DNA of 64,000 nt from Prorocentrum cordatum (Eukaryota > Sar > Dinophyceae > Prorocentrales > Prorocentraceae), in the NCBI GenBank assembly GCA_963575745.1, contig CAUYUJ010013847.1:143501-207500 (forward strand), in the 5' to 3' direction. Of the stretch, positions 1 through 11,233 are shown piece after piece. The notes under the pieces are model-generated. The model was given only the letters and a program-made list of their open reading frames with translations, was not told where the DNA came from and did no database searches. Each line of letters starts with the position of its first letter. Position 1 is the first letter of the stretch. The position numbers and the translations under genes are program-made.

Positions 1-180
1 CCAAGATTATGAGATTGATTTTAGTGTGGGGGAGCGTTCTGGCCGTTTTCATATGTTTTGTCCATTTCGTCGTTGTTTTGGTTTCCGGGAGCCTAACCGC
101 AGGAGGCAACTGAAAACACCCTCATTTTTTCAAAATATAACACATCCGGCGCCTTGAAAGTGATACCCTGGCACCGGGCG

Positions 181-265
181 TTTGTCGTCTTCTTCCTCGT
201 CCTTCTCTTCCTTCTCCTCCTCCTCCTCCTCCTCCTCCTCCTCCTTCTCCTCCTCCTCCTATAGA
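181..265. repeat. TCC/TTC microsatellite
   Basis: This is a pyrimidine-rich run of TCC and TTC triplets. The opposite strand reads as poly-Gly/Glu and the plus strand as poly-Ser, so the short ORFs across it are by-products of the repeat. Confidence 0.9.
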
Positions 266-339
266 GCCCTGATAGAAACCCAGGTGGATCCCATCAAGAT
301 CCCAATCTGGTTTGAGTGGGATGCCAATAAGTTCCTGGT

Positions 340-665
340 CGGACTCCTCAGGGAATCGATCGAATAGAACCTCAATAGGATTCCCACAAGATCCCAAGTA
401 GGACCCAATAGGATCCCAACAAGATTCGAGTTGAATTCGAATAAGATGCCAATAGGACTCCATTCATCAGGATTCTCAGGGTATCCCAATCTGAGCACAA
501 GTGGCTTCTCCGAGTGAGATCCCAACAAGATCCCAATATGATCCCCATAGACCTTGGTAGGGATCCGAGTGGGATCCTTACCAGGGTCCGAGTAGGAACC
601 CAATGTGATCACATTATGATTTCAATAAGATCCCAATAGGAATCCACTAGGACCCAATCCCCATA
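340..665. repeat. Degenerate GGATCCCAATA-type minisatellite
   Basis: Variants of AGGATCCCAATA and AAGATCCCAAC recur every 16-18 bases across about 320 bases, with many GGATCC sites. No convincing coding frame is present, although short ORFs cross it on both strands. Confidence 0.75.
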
Positions 666-1114
666 TGACGCCAATTAGATTCCAACATAATGCAATTAAG
701 AGCCAAATGGATTCTCAATTGGAGCACAAAGGGATCAAATCGAAATCTGCTGTGAAGGCATTACGGTCGGCGCCGCCGACCCTGAAGGCGGGACCCCGGG
801 ACCGCCGGGCCCCCTCCGGGACCTTGAGGCTGGGGCCGGGGCTGCGGCTGGGGCTGGGCCAGGACTGGGACCGGACCCGGCCCCCATCCACAGAGGGCAC
901 CGTTCCTTGTCCCCTCGTCCGCAGATGAAGCCACCCCCCAGACCCCCTGGACCCCTGGGGAGCGGCAATCTGACCCGAGACCCCCACCACTACCCCCTCC
1001 CCTCAGGGAAGGGAAACAGGGAAGGGAATCGACCTGATTACGACGTTTCTTTTCTCTGTTCGCTCCTCAATTGTCTTGGGACTGGCGACGGAGACGACGA
1101 AGACGACGACAGCG

Positions 1115-1600
<486 letters not shown>

Positions 1601-1849
1601 AGGCGGCGGTTGCTCTGGCCGCCGAGGCCGCCGCCAATACCCACCGGCGCGGCTTGGGCGCGGCGGGGCCGCGGACAGTGTGCCGGGGGCCCTCAGGGAG
1701 CCGAGAAAGAAGCTTGGGGTGGCGGAGCCGAGGTTGGAAGGAGGACCCTTCCATTTTTCCATGTTTTGCTTGTGCTTTACAACTCGTTCTTGGCGCGCGT
1801 TTGTTTTGGACGGAAACCACATTTGGGTTGTGGGGGTCGTGGGTCAATG

Positions 1850-1891
1850 CTTGATGCTTCGCGTATCCCCACCAGCCCATCCAGAAACGAT
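1850..1891 (+). repeat. Fragment of a dispersed repeat (42-bp conserved motif)
   Basis: The segment starting CTTGATGCTTCGCGTATCCC and ending CATCCAGAAACGAT matches 40116-40157 at nearly every base. It also matches, split in two, 56216-56241 and 56862-56887. It marks a truncated member of the repeat family described at 40.1 and 56.2 kb. Confidence 0.8.
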
Positions 1892-2003
1892 GCCCATGAG
1901 AGTTGACGGGGCGAGAGAGGAAGAGACACGCAATGTCAAACAGCATGGGAGGCCGGCCTGGACAGCGTGTTGGGGCCATCTCCGTGCCCGCTTGGGTGGG
2001 GGG

Positions 2004-2395
2004 CGAAGAGGAGGAGGAGGAGGAGAAGGAGGAGGAAGAAGGCAAGAGAAGAAGGACGAGGACGAGGAGGACGAGGACTAAGAGAGTGAGGAGGAGAAGG
2101 AGAAGGAGGAGGAGGAGGAGGAGGAGGAGGAAGAAGGGGAGGAGGAGGAGGAGGAGGAAGAGGACGAGGGGGAGGATGGGAACGAGGAGGAGGAGGAGGA
2201 GGAGGAGGAGGAGGAGGACGGGGAGGAGGAGGAGGAGGAGGAGGAGGAGAGGAGGAACATTACGTGGACGAGGACGAAGGATATGGACGAAAACGAGAGG
2301 ACGAGGAGGAGGAGGAGAAGCAGGAGGGAGAGGAGGAGTAGGAGGAGAATGAAGAGGATGAGGACGAGGAGGAGGAGGACGAGGACGAGACGGCG
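2004..2395. repeat. AGG/GGA purine microsatellite
   Basis: About 390 bases consist almost only of A and G in AGG-type triplets, with GAC interruptions. One strand is a strong polypurine tract able to form triplex-type structures. ORFs reading poly-Arg or poly-Ser are artefacts. Confidence 0.92.
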
Positions 2396-2402
2396 TCCTG
2401 CG

Positions 2403-2560
2403 TGCCTCGGGTGAGCTTCTTGGGCCTCTTGGGGGGTCGTTCAGGGAGCCTCTTGGGTGCCTCTCGGGTGCCTTTTGGAGGCCTCTTGGGGCTTCTTGGG
2501 GCGCTCTTGGAGCTCTCTTGGGGGCCTCTTGGGAGCCCTGGAGGTGGGGCCATCTTCGAG
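2403..2560 (+). repeat. CTTGGGGGC-type degenerate array
   Basis: GGGCCTCTTGGGG variants recur every 15-21 bases. The same array type appears at 29195-29690, 40370-41340 and 57105-58030, and inverted at 11260-11910. Confidence 0.75.
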
Positions 2561-2599
2561 GCGGTCGGTCAAAAGTGGGGGGTCTTCGATGTCTGCCCC

Positions 2600-3400
2600 C
2601 CCTCAGGGGCCCCGATCCTCGTGAGGGATGCTAAGAATTGGCCCTCCCACTGACCGAAAAATGACCATCTAACACATCGGTCCCCCTCCAAAAAACCCGA
2701 GGGAGGCGAGGGGGAGGGCTTCCTTTTTCGAAGGGAAGAGGGGTTGTGGAAGAAAAAAGATATCACCCTTGGACCACCTGTCGCCCAAAGGGCTGGTGGG
2801 AGTGTGGTCCTTCCCCTCTCTACCCTGCCTCTTCCCCTCCTCCCGCTCCTGCTGCTGCTGCTTCCTCCGTCTGGGGCATTCTTCCCGCCCTAACCTGAAC
2901 AGAAGGGCGGGGCCCCCAGCGTCGTCGTCACAGTCGTCGTCGCCGCCGTGGCGAGGTGCGATTGCAAGCTGTTTCAATGTTATGTTCTTCCCCCTTCATG
3001 GCGACCTCGTGAGTCACGGCTGGATGCAGGCTCGAACATTGTCGGGAATTTGGCCGTTTTCAAAGGCGAGCCAGGGCCGTTCGGAGGAACCCAGGGGCGT
3101 TTGGCCACAAGGTCAGTATCCCCTTTGTCTATCGATTATCGGCCAAATCGGTGGATCATCGCAGACCAGCGAAGCTGCGCCCTCTAGCGCACGGCGCCCG
3201 TGCTAACACAGGTTGTCAACATGAACATCTCGGACTCGCTAGTAGTGAACCTCGAGGCCATTATCTCGGTTGAAGGGGCCGCTGACGGTGACGCTTTGAC
3301 ACGCGAACGAGCAGCTGTCGCCGCCACGGTTGGGACGAATCAAAAACTGGCGATGGGCAGGCGATTCTTATAGCAGATAACGTCGATACACCGACGCCCG
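2600..3400. other. Interval without a recognisable gene
   Basis: No protein family was recognised. Short ORFs of 65-145 codons overlap on both strands and show no motif. A short CCT/CTGCTG-rich tract lies near 2815-2865. Confidence 0.5.
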
Positions 3401-3409
3401 CAGATGCTT

Positions 3410-3790
3410 CGCACAGTGGGGCCGGAGCGCTGGGGCAACTTGGCGCGACGGGCGACACGCTTGGGCAACCTGGCGTTGCGGGCGACGCGCGGGGGGGGAA
3501 CCTGGCGCCATGAGACGGCCAGCCGCGTTCAGGATGAATTCGGGAGAGCCAGGAAAGGGGGGGGACTACATGCCCCCGCCTCCGATAACGCGTTCCTTCG
3601 CCGTGGTCGGAGTGCGGAACAGGGCTGCAATGTCAGCCACAAGGAGCTAAAGCGCGCATCGGAGGCATTCTTCACGACCACCTTCTGGATTACAAACCAA
3701 TGAGCATCGAGTCGGCGCGCGCAACACAAACGAGCGTCGAACCGACGCGGACCATAACGATAAGCGTCGAGTCGACACGGACAAAGCTGA
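3410..3790. repeat. Two short minisatellites (about 32-34 bp and about 31 bp units)
   Basis: At 3425-3510, three units carry GGGCAACTTGGCG or GGGCAACCTGGCG followed by GGGCGAC. At 3697-3790, three units carry GAGCGTCGA followed by CGACRCGGAC. Both lie directly upstream of the duplicated 5' units of the LINE. Confidence 0.7.
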
Positions 3791-3800
3791 GGAGCGCGCA

Positions 3801-4015
3801 CAGCTCATAGAAAACATAAAACATGCCGAGTTGGCCCAAATAGGGCAACTTGGCGCCCGCGGGGAAAACGGACCCGCGGGACCCCCAAAGGAGAGAGGGC
3901 GCACACATTTTGCTGATGACGGCGGCGGTAGTGTGCGCCGTCCTTGGCAGTCGGGAGCGTGAGCCCTGTGGCTCCACGCCCTGGCTTGTGGCAGTGGGAG
4001 CGCCTTCTCCCCCCT
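3801..4015 (+). repeat. 5' tandem unit 1 of the LINE-like element
   Basis: This unit begins CAGCTCATAGAAAACATAAA and is repeated about 396 bases downstream at 4197 with roughly 85% identity. Shared blocks include GCGCCCGCGGGGAAAACGG, ACACATTTTG and GCGCCGTCCTTGGCAG. Tandem 5' units just ahead of a LINE ORF resemble the promoter monomers of some LINEs. Promoter function is inferred. Confidence 0.7.
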
Positions 4016-4196
4016 GGGCCCCTGTGGCGCGGGGGGGGGGTGCAACCAAACGGGCGAGTCGGGTGGGCTTTCGAAGAGAGGCGAGCTCGCGCGCCGCGAG
4101 CCAACACGGCTTGAGCGTGTCCCTCCTTCTTTCTCTGACCTTTCACCCTAGCATTTCGTTCTAGGCTACCGCACCGAACTGCCAAATTTAACGGCA

Positions 4197-4410
4197 CAGC
4201 TCACAGAAAGCACAAAGCATGCCGAGTTGGCCCAGCGGGGCCATTCGGCGCCCGCGGGGAAAACGGACCCGCGGGACTTGCAAAGGAGAGAGAGTTCACA
4301 CATTTTGTTGATGGCAGCGGCGGCAGTGCGCGCCGTCCTTGGCAGACGGGAGCGCGAGACCTGTGGCTCCACGCCCCAGCCTGTGGCAGCGGGAGCGCCT
4401 GGGCCCCCCC
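4197..4410 (+). repeat. 5' tandem unit 2 of the LINE-like element
   Basis: This is the second copy of the 3801-4015 unit, ending about 135 bases before the ATG at 4545. About 180 bases of unique sequence separate the two units. The copies differ by scattered substitutions and small indels, so the duplication is not fresh. Confidence 0.7.
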
Positions 4411-4544
4411 GCCTGAGAAAAAGAAAGCCGGCTGCACACGCAGCACCAGCCGGCGCTGCAGCCTTGGGCCCCCCGGGCGCCGCTGTACTAGATGTCCAGC
4501 ACTGGCTGATGACCACCCAGCTCTGATCCGGCTGCGCAGAAGAC

Positions 4545-7500
4545 ATGGCTGGCACCTGGCAGTGTGCGTGTGGGCGTCATGTATCAGAGCGACACTGGAC
4601 GTGCCGAAGCTGCAACGGGCACTACAACCAGAGAAGGCGACACCCCGCATCGCGAGGGCGACCACCACAGCAGCAAGCAGCAAGTTCTGCCATTTTGATG
4701 CGGGCTACCCCGCCCGACCCCTTGGCGAAGAAGCTCATAGCCAAGACGTTACCTCGCCCCAAGGGCGAGGCAGAAGCGCACAAGGTTTACGCGGTCTATG
4801 GCAAGCCTCCGACCAACCCAGCGGCGCAGCGCCAGTACAAAGAAGAGATCAAGAGCCGCACTTACGACGTAGCAGCCTTCATTTGTGCGGCCAGACGGGC
4901 AAACAAGCCCTGCGACGAGGAGCTAATCGAAGTTGCAGCGCTCAAGCTCCTCATGGGACTCACCGAGAAACGCAAGGACCAGATCCAGGCCCTCAAGGAC
5001 AAGAAGGCCACTTACAAGGAGAAGCTCGGCAATATTCGGGAGAGCATCAAAGAGTTCAAACAGCAAGAGAAACAGGTCGAGGCGGAGATCGCCAAGACCG
5101 ACGTCTGCATAGCCGAACTCGAGGATGCCCCAGATTCCGAGGACGACGAGCCCGACGTCGCTGCCCAGGACCACATGACAGCGGATGGCCCAACCTCGCA
5201 CAACGTGGCACCACCGCCACCCCCGGCAGCGCCTGGCACCCAAATGGCTCAGATACAGGCACAGCTTGCCATGCAGCAAAGCATAATCAGCCAGCTGCTG
5301 GGACTTGTCCAGCCAGCCGCGGGGGCTTGCATCCAGGGCGTCCCTGGAGTGCCCCCGCCAGTCACGGGCGCGGTCCTTCCACCGCCCCCAGCACATCTAA
5401 TCCAGCAGATGCAGACCATGGCGCCTGGCACCTTTCCCCCTCAGCAAGAGTTCCGCCAGCCCCAGCAAGCCCAGCAGGCGCAGCAGGGCTCGCCGGCGAG
5501 GTCCAAGACGGCGATGGGCCAAGCCTACTTGGCGGCGAAAGGGAAAGGCAAGGACCGCAGCGCCGTGGGGTTTACCCTAGAGGGGGCGGCAGCCCCCATG
5601 GCAGTAGACCAGCCTCCAGCCGCAGCCCAACCGCCAGCAGCTCAGCTCGCGGCTGCCCCACAGCAGGCAGCCCAGCAGCCACCAGCCGCACCGCAGCAGG
5701 AAGCGATGGCAGCACACCGGCAGCAGGCGACCCAAGCTGCGCACCAGCAGCAGCAGGCGGCGAGGGCCCACGCTCCAGGTGGGGGCCAGCCCCCAGCCCA
5801 GGGGCCAGGGCAGCCGCCAGCCCCACTCCCTGGAGGGCCAGGCCCCAACCAAGCCCTGCGCGAGCTGACCCACGCCATAGCGGCAGCAGAGGCCGCCGGG
5901 ATGGACCACCCGACGCCAGACAACATGACCCCAGCGATGGCTACCCTGGACGAGTACTTGAGACACCTCCCAGAGATGGGGATCTGTACGGACCCAGCGA
6001 AGATCAGGGAGCTGCATGCCCAACTGGAGGCAGCAAGGCGGACGGGCCCGAGCCAGGGGGCGGTCACTGCGCAGTCGCCCCCGACCCAGGCGATCGCACC
6101 GACCCCGCCTGCAGACTCGCAACCAACCCTCCCCGCAGCTGCAGGGGTTGGACAGAGCGGTGCAGGCCGCCACGGCCACATTCCTCCAGAGGCAGCGCGA
6201 ACTCCAGGAGCAGGCGGAGGCAGCCAGAATACCACGCCCTACCTCTCCGCCCAGAGCCTCCCCGCACCACAGCTCGCCTACCGAGCAGTCCGTGCCAACA
6301 GCAGTGCCGAGTCCCAGCTCGACACAGTGGCAGGCAGCCCAAGGGCAGCCACCAGCGCCACCATCTCCCACGGAGGTCACGGTCCCCAGCCAGATGGGTT
6401 CTCCGTCGGAACCTACGTTGGTACGCAGCCCAGCCTTTGCCACGGCAGCGGGATGCTCACCCGCGGCGCCCTTCCTCCCGGAAGCCCACGCGCCGCGATT
6501 CCACTCCGCCCCGACTCAGCTAGGATCGCAGACCCAACCAGAGACCCAGGTTGCAGCAGATGCGCCTCCAGCACCAACAACGCCCGCGCGCCAGCAGGCA
6601 GCGGCCCTCAGTCCCGCATCGCCAGCCGACCCAGCGCACGGTCAGAACGCTCACGACCGGGGGCCGCTGGGGCAGCCACCAAGGAAGTCGGCGTGCGCCC
6701 CAGACACCATGAAGGACGACATTTGACCTTCCGCCCATCAGTCTCGCGGGGAGGCACCTTCTTCTGCTCGCACGCCCAGCCGGCACACGACGATGAAGAA
6801 GAAGATCAACACCTACTTCATCATCAGACTGAACAGAGTGAGCCACCGGCCGCGATTTTTGAGGGATTCACGGGACAAGAAGAGTCCCCCTCGCGCTTGG
6901 TGGGGCCACCGGAGCTCTCGACCCCGCTTCTTCCTGGCGCCCAGCGGGACCCAGGGGGCCAAGGTCAATTCGATCAGGCCGACCCTAATACTGAGGGGGA
7001 GGCTAATACCAATTCGATAGGCACTGACGCGGTTGCGGGGGTAGGGACCCTCGGAACTCAGGGGGCCCCCCCACTGCATGCTCAATCGAACTTCCAGGAG
7101 TATTTTGATCTGGTTTCTGGCGCGATGCCGCTGGAACCACAGAGCCTGAGGCGGCGCCTGCGGGGGAAGCAGGCACCTCCGCAGATTTACAGTGAGCCCC
7201 ACAGGGCCCAGAATTATGACTTGGAGACTGCCATTGCGTGTACCCTTCCGATTTCCCCTTCTCCCGACCCACCTGGGGCAGGCCCTTCCGTCGCCACGCA
7301 GCTGGACGAGGCCCGACAGAACTGCGTCGCGGCAGCCCCGCACCCTGTTGCTTCGAGGTGTTGCCTGCTGGACTCTTGGTTCGATGTCAGAGGGACACTG
7401 GATTCCTATCCTCTGGCGCCCCAGCATTGGCCTACGGAACCATATAACGACACAATTCTGCATCCGCATACTAGGTACGCCTTAGCAAACACTAGCCCTG

Positions 7501-9461
7501 CCGATGCCCGTGAGCCCGAGAGGGCCTGGATATATGTAGACGGATCCCTCGACCCCAAATCGCCCGAGAATGGTGCATGGGCCTTAGTTGTATTGCATCA
7601 GATCGGCGATCATTACACTTGCCAAGGTTACTTGTCAGCTAAGAGCTCAGATTATACAGCGCTTCCTTCGGATCCTTCCAGATGGACAAGTACTAGCATT
7701 GAAGTCCACGGAGTCATATGGGCACTGTTATGGAGTCTCCAAGACCAGAGCAGCGCCCCAGTCTGCATTATCTCTGACAATCTTGCTGCAGTCCAGTTTT
7801 CCGAGCTGCTGGCCAAGCCAGCCAAGGACGCCGAGGAAGCCCACCTGTTGCAAACAATCATGGAACTTGCGAATCAGAGGCGGCCTGTCACGGTCAGCCA
7901 TGCCCACGGGCACTCCGGAGACCCCTGGAATGAGTTCGTTGGTGTTATTTCGAAGCTTACCTCGGGGATCCCCCAGACGGACAACTTCGAATCCCCGCAG
8001 ATCCCTGAAGCCTTAAGAAAAGCGGTGGACTTCCATCCAGCGGTCGAGTGGCAATGGCTGAGGTGCGCTGATCAGCCAGCCGACGCGTATCCCCGCCTGG
8101 AGGGCGACGCGTTCTATTTTGAGACAGCGCCCCATCTTGCTGCTGCTCATCACTTGCCCTCTCCCGAGAAGGAGACGCCAGTAGAAGCAGAGCTGGACTT
8201 TCGGGCTGCTTCTTATCATCCCGGCTCGCTCAAGGCCTCGGTCACCAAAAAGAACAAAAGGGCTAGGGCCACCGCGAGACGCGAGCTATTCGTGGCCCGG
8301 GCACTCTTGCAGAGGTGGTTGATTATCGGCGCCCAGGAGGCCAGGAACCCCAAGAAAGCCCAGAAGGCGAAAGGTTACCTTATCTATAGTTCTGGCGGAT
8401 CTGGCCTTAAAGACAGAAACCACGGGGTGGAGTTATGGCTATCTACTACGGTCCCATATGGGCATAAAGATTGCAAAAAGCTCTTTCTCTGTCCAAAGTG
8501 TTGTGTTCTGGTTTACGCTACCCCGAGGTTACTAGTGGCTAAGATGAAGGCCACAGCGCTAGATCTCACAGTGGCAGCGGGTCACGCACCGCACAATCAG
8601 GCCCCAGAGGCGGAGAGGGCTGCCTTTTGGAAGGCAGTCGAGTCATTGAATGAAAAGTGGGCCTTCGACATCCTATTATTAGACGCCAACGCCAGGCTCG
8701 GCGAGGTCACTAGCGAGTGCGTCGGATGCGAGCAACACCCCCGACCCCAAGATAAGAATGGCGACGCTCTGCACAAGTTTTTGGCGGAGGGGGAGGTTTA
8801 TGCCACTCATACTCTCTTGCCTGTTGATGGCCCTGGACATACCTGGACCGCGCACAACATGGCCACGCATAGGATCGATTACATATGCGTTAACAAGTTC
8901 CTGTGGGACCACGTCCGCGGCTCTACCCCCCTCCATTGCTTTGACTCTAGCGACAGGCACATCGATCATGTTCCCGTCCAAGCCGATCTTGCGCGGACTG
9001 CTCAGGGCCGGGTCAAGCGAGGAACCAAACCCTTGGACCGCGAGAAAATGAAGGACCCACACGCCCAGGATAAGTTTCGGGCCCTCATTCGGGCCGTCCC
9101 TGTCCCGCCTTGGGCTCACAACATACATGATCAGGTCAAGCAATTAACGGACCTTGCGAACGCCTTTGCTATAGACCATACACGTCCAGAGCTTCGCTCG
9201 CCCTTATTAGGATCCGAAGAGCCTGCCTCAAGGCCCGGGGAAACCAGTTTTCTGCTCAGGACCCTCCCTCGATCGATCAGGCTCGAAAAATCTGCGCCTT
9301 GGCCTGCCGCCTCACTCGGGGGGACGTGGTTGATTTTGCGGGAGAAACGGAAGGTTCGCCCGCTGAGCCCATGGTCCAGTTTCTTTGTACCCATGCCAGG
9401 CTGTACATCAGGCGGCAAACGACCCCCCATGAGTGGGCCTGTGCCATCGCGGGCATTATGA
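4545..9461 (+). CDS. LINE polyprotein N-terminal part: zinc ribbon, coiled coil, RNase H, AP endonuclease
   Basis: The ORF has 1638 codons. Residues 7-24 form a zinc-ribbon-like motif (CAC, then CRSC). Residues about 145-195 are a charged coiled coil, followed by a Q/A/P-rich linker to about residue 560. RNase H is complete: D999 in YVDGSL, E1053, D1078 in ISDN, and H1123/D1126 in HGHSGDPWNE. The endonuclease/exonuclease/phosphatase domain follows with E1265 in QEAR, D1380/N1382 in LLLDANARLG, and D1474/H1475 in RHIDHVPV. The family nicks target DNA to prime reverse transcription. The frame leaves the family pattern near 9290, where the reverse transcriptase continues in another frame at 9299. 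Between 6016 and 6726 another frame reads more protein-like (LQGLDRAVQAATATFLQRQ), so an older compensated frameshift is possible. Confidence 0.85.
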   Translation: MAGTWQCACGRHVSERHWTCRSCNGHYNQRRRHPASRGRPPQQQAASSAILMRATPPDPLAKKLIAKTLPRPKGEAEAHKVYAVYGKPPTNPAAQRQYKEEIKSRTYDVAAFICAARRANKPCDEELIEVAALKLLMGLTEKRKDQIQALKDKKATYKEKLGNIRESIKEFKQQEKQVEAEIAKTDVCIAELEDAPDSEDDEPDVAAQDHMTADGPTSHNVAPPPPPAAPGTQMAQIQAQLAMQQSIISQLLGLVQPAAGACIQGVPGVPPPVTGAVLPPPPAHLIQQMQTMAPGTFPPQQEFRQPQQAQQAQQGSPARSKTAMGQAYLAAKGKGKDRSAVGFTLEGAAAPMAVDQPPAAAQPPAAQLAAAPQQAAQQPPAAPQQEAMAAHRQQATQAAHQQQQAARAHAPGGGQPPAQGPGQPPAPLPGGPGPNQALRELTHAIAAAEAAGMDHPTPDNMTPAMATLDEYLRHLPEMGICTDPAKIRELHAQLEAARRTGPSQGAVTAQSPPTQAIAPTPPADSQPTLPAAAGVGQSGAGRHGHIPPEAARTPGAGGGSQNTTPYLSAQSLPAPQLAYRAVRANSSAESQLDTVAGSPRAATSATISHGGHGPQPDGFSVGTYVGTQPSLCHGSGMLTRGALPPGSPRAAIPLRPDSARIADPTRDPGCSRCASSTNNARAPAGSGPQSRIASRPSARSERSRPGAAGAATKEVGVRPRHHEGRHLTFRPSVSRGGTFFCSHAQPAHDDEEEDQHLLHHQTEQSEPPAAIFEGFTGQEESPSRLVGPPELSTPLLPGAQRDPGGQGQFDQADPNTEGEANTNSIGTDAVAGVGTLGTQGAPPLHAQSNFQEYFDLVSGAMPLEPQSLRRRLRGKQAPPQIYSEPHRAQNYDLETAIACTLPISPSPDPPGAGPSVATQLDEARQNCVAAAPHPVASRCCLLDSWFDVRGTLDSYPLAPQHWPTEPYNDTILHPHTRYALANTSPADAREPERAWIYVDGSLDPKSPENGAWALVVLHQIGDHYTCQGYLSAKSSDYTALPSDPSRWTSTSIEVHGVIWALLWSLQDQSSAPVCIISDNLAAVQFSELLAKPAKDAEEAHLLQTIMELANQRRPVTVSHAHGHSGDPWNEFVGVISKLTSGIPQTDNFESPQIPEALRKAVDFHPAVEWQWLRCADQPADAYPRLEGDAFYFETAPHLAAAHHLPSPEKETPVEAELDFRAASYHPGSLKASVTKKNKRARATARRELFVARALLQRWLIIGAQEARNPKKAQKAKGYLIYSSGGSGLKDRNHGVELWLSTTVPYGHKDCKKLFLCPKCCVLVYATPRLLVAKMKATALDLTVAAGHAPHNQAPEAERAAFWKAVESLNEKWAFDILLLDANARLGEVTSECVGCEQHPRPQDKNGDALHKFLAEGEVYATHTLLPVDGPGHTWTAHNMATHRIDYICVNKFLWDHVRGSTPLHCFDSSDRHIDHVPVQADLARTAQGRVKRGTKPLDREKMKDPHAQDKFRALIRAVPVPPWAHNIHDQVKQLTDLANAFAIDHTRPELRSPLLGSEEPASRPGETSFLLRTLPRSIRLEKSAPWPAASLGGTWLILREKRKVRPLSPWSSFFVPMPGCTSGGKRPPMSGPVPSRAL

Positions 9462-9970
9462 GCCTTAGCAGGCCTGCCCTGAGAGGGATGTTGAATGCTG
9501 ACAAACAGGATTTCCTCGACCGACAAGCTGAAGAAATCCGAGCCCATGCCGAGGGCAAGCATAGTCAGAGGGAATGGAACACTGTTAGAGTGGTCCTCGC
9601 TTTTGGCGGCCGCCCGCCCAAATATGCTTGCACTTTGCCGATGCGATACGATAAGGAAGGCAACCTCATCCCTACTCTTGCCAAGATAGCCGAGCCCATG
9701 CAGACCTATTTTGGTGACATAGAGCATGCCGGGCAGTTGACTCCTCAGGCCCTCATTGATGAGTATAATGCTAGAAGCTCGATTATCCAGAGCGACACGC
9801 AGCTTAACATTTATGTGGCTCCCTCGCGAATTCAGTTGGCTAGACGATTCGCGGGCGGTCCCAGGGGCAAGGCGGGGGGGCCCGATAAACTGACTGACGA
9901 CCTCTTGCGCGCTGCGCCCCACGAATTTGCTCGCCTGGCGCACCCTGTTCTGCTTAAACCAGCCTCTTAG
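9299..9970 (+). pseudogene. LINE reverse transcriptase, N-terminal segment
   Basis: This 223-codon segment is displaced by one frame from the upstream polyprotein. It ends with AGGPDKLTDDLLRAAPHEF, the fingers block of non-LTR reverse transcriptases that precedes the palm. It stops at a TAG at 9968, inside what should be continuous protein, so this copy is inactive. The linker from the endonuclease begins slightly upstream, near 9290. Confidence 0.75.
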
Positions 9971-10133
9971 GCGTGGAGCCTATCCAGTCTAAGGGAGGGC
10001 TTGTCGCGGAGATCCCGAAAGGTAAAGGAGCCCCCCCCATCTCGATACTTATCATCGTTCTATTCTCCGGGGCAACGTCATTCCTAAACACCACCACCGT
10101 TTCCGAAGAGACAGGTGGAATACCTTCCTCGGC

Positions 10134-10921
10134 ATGATCCTCAAAGCTACTCAATGTGGCGGGCGCGAGGGCATGGGCACAGACCATGCTACCCATTCGG
10201 TCTTGTCGTGGCTGCAGGTTGCCAAGGCCCAGGGGAAATGCATTATTTTGGCCTCAGTGGATCTCTACGCGGCGTTTTATACTGTGTTGCAGCAACTCGT
10301 CTTGAGCCTCCCAAGAGACCCTGACGAAATCCTCGACTTGATCCAGAGCATGGACATACCGACGGCATTCCAGGAAGGGCTCAAAGTGGCCCTGCAAGGT
10401 CCCCCCATCTTGGAGCAGCATTGTGATGATAGTCATTTCCTTGCCATCGTAGCCGAAGTGAACAGAGCACCATGGTGGAATATGCCTGGCACAAACACCT
10501 CTGCAGCCCCCCGCGCTGGATCGCGGCCTGGAATGCCCCCGGCTAACGATGCATTTAACATGTTTGTTCTATTGTTATTGGGAACATCGAACAAGACCTC
10601 TCGGATGAAGGACTCGCCCTTGACCTCCAACCATTACTTACCCAGCCTCGAGTGTTCGCACGCACAGGCGCGGCCCCGCCGATGGCCACTGCTTCCTTTG
10701 TCGACGACCTCACCGCGAAAGCAGCAGTGGACCACCCGGAGCAGGTCATCCCGAAGGCCCAACGGCTGATCGAGATACTTCACAACCAGATTGGCCCGAC
10801 AGGGCTCAAGGTCAATTTCGGCAAGTCGGTGCTTCTGATCACATTTTCAGGTGAAGGGCATAAGAAACACGAGCTGTTGATCAGAAAAGCGGACGCCCCA
10901 GCACTCACAACTGAAGGCTGA
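10134..10921 (+). pseudogene. LINE reverse transcriptase palm, in two frames
   Basis: Palm motif A reads VDLYAAFYTVL in the frame starting at 10134. Motif B reads GSRPGMPPANDAF near 10520. Motif C reads SFVDDLTAK in the next frame, starting at 10652, and motif D reads GLKVNFGKS. Both motif C aspartates are kept. A frameshift near 10650 separates B from C, and a TGA ends the segment at 10921. The palm signatures fit non-LTR retrotransposons rather than group II introns or retroviruses. Confidence 0.8.
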
Positions 10922-10942
10922 CAATCCTTTCGAGTTGTCCGA

Positions 10943-11233
10943 GTGCACAAGTCTTTAGGTACGCACCTTACAGACAATGGCAGTTGGGGGCCCGAGGTGG
11001 CGGCTAGAATTGCAGCTATGCATTCCGGTACTGGACCAATCAGACGCATTTTTGGGAAAAGCCGCGAAGGACCCCGGACTAAATCAAAGTTGACATATGC
11101 TGACGCTTTGGGCATGAGCAAGCTTACCTTTAACTGCGGGATCTGGGGGCCACTGGGAAGCCGAGTTGCTGCAGCTTTCAATTCGCCGGCCCAACGGGCC
11201 AGAGGCGTGCTCAGATCTCCGGTATTTGCTTAA
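10943..11233 (+). pseudogene. LINE thumb/connection segment, cut by an insertion
   Basis: This is the same frame as motif C, after one stop codon. It contains LGTHLTDNGSWGPEVAARI and SKLTFNCGIWGPLGSR, typical of the post-palm region. Coding likelihood ends near 11230, where a CTTGGGG-family repeat begins. Confidence 0.65.
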
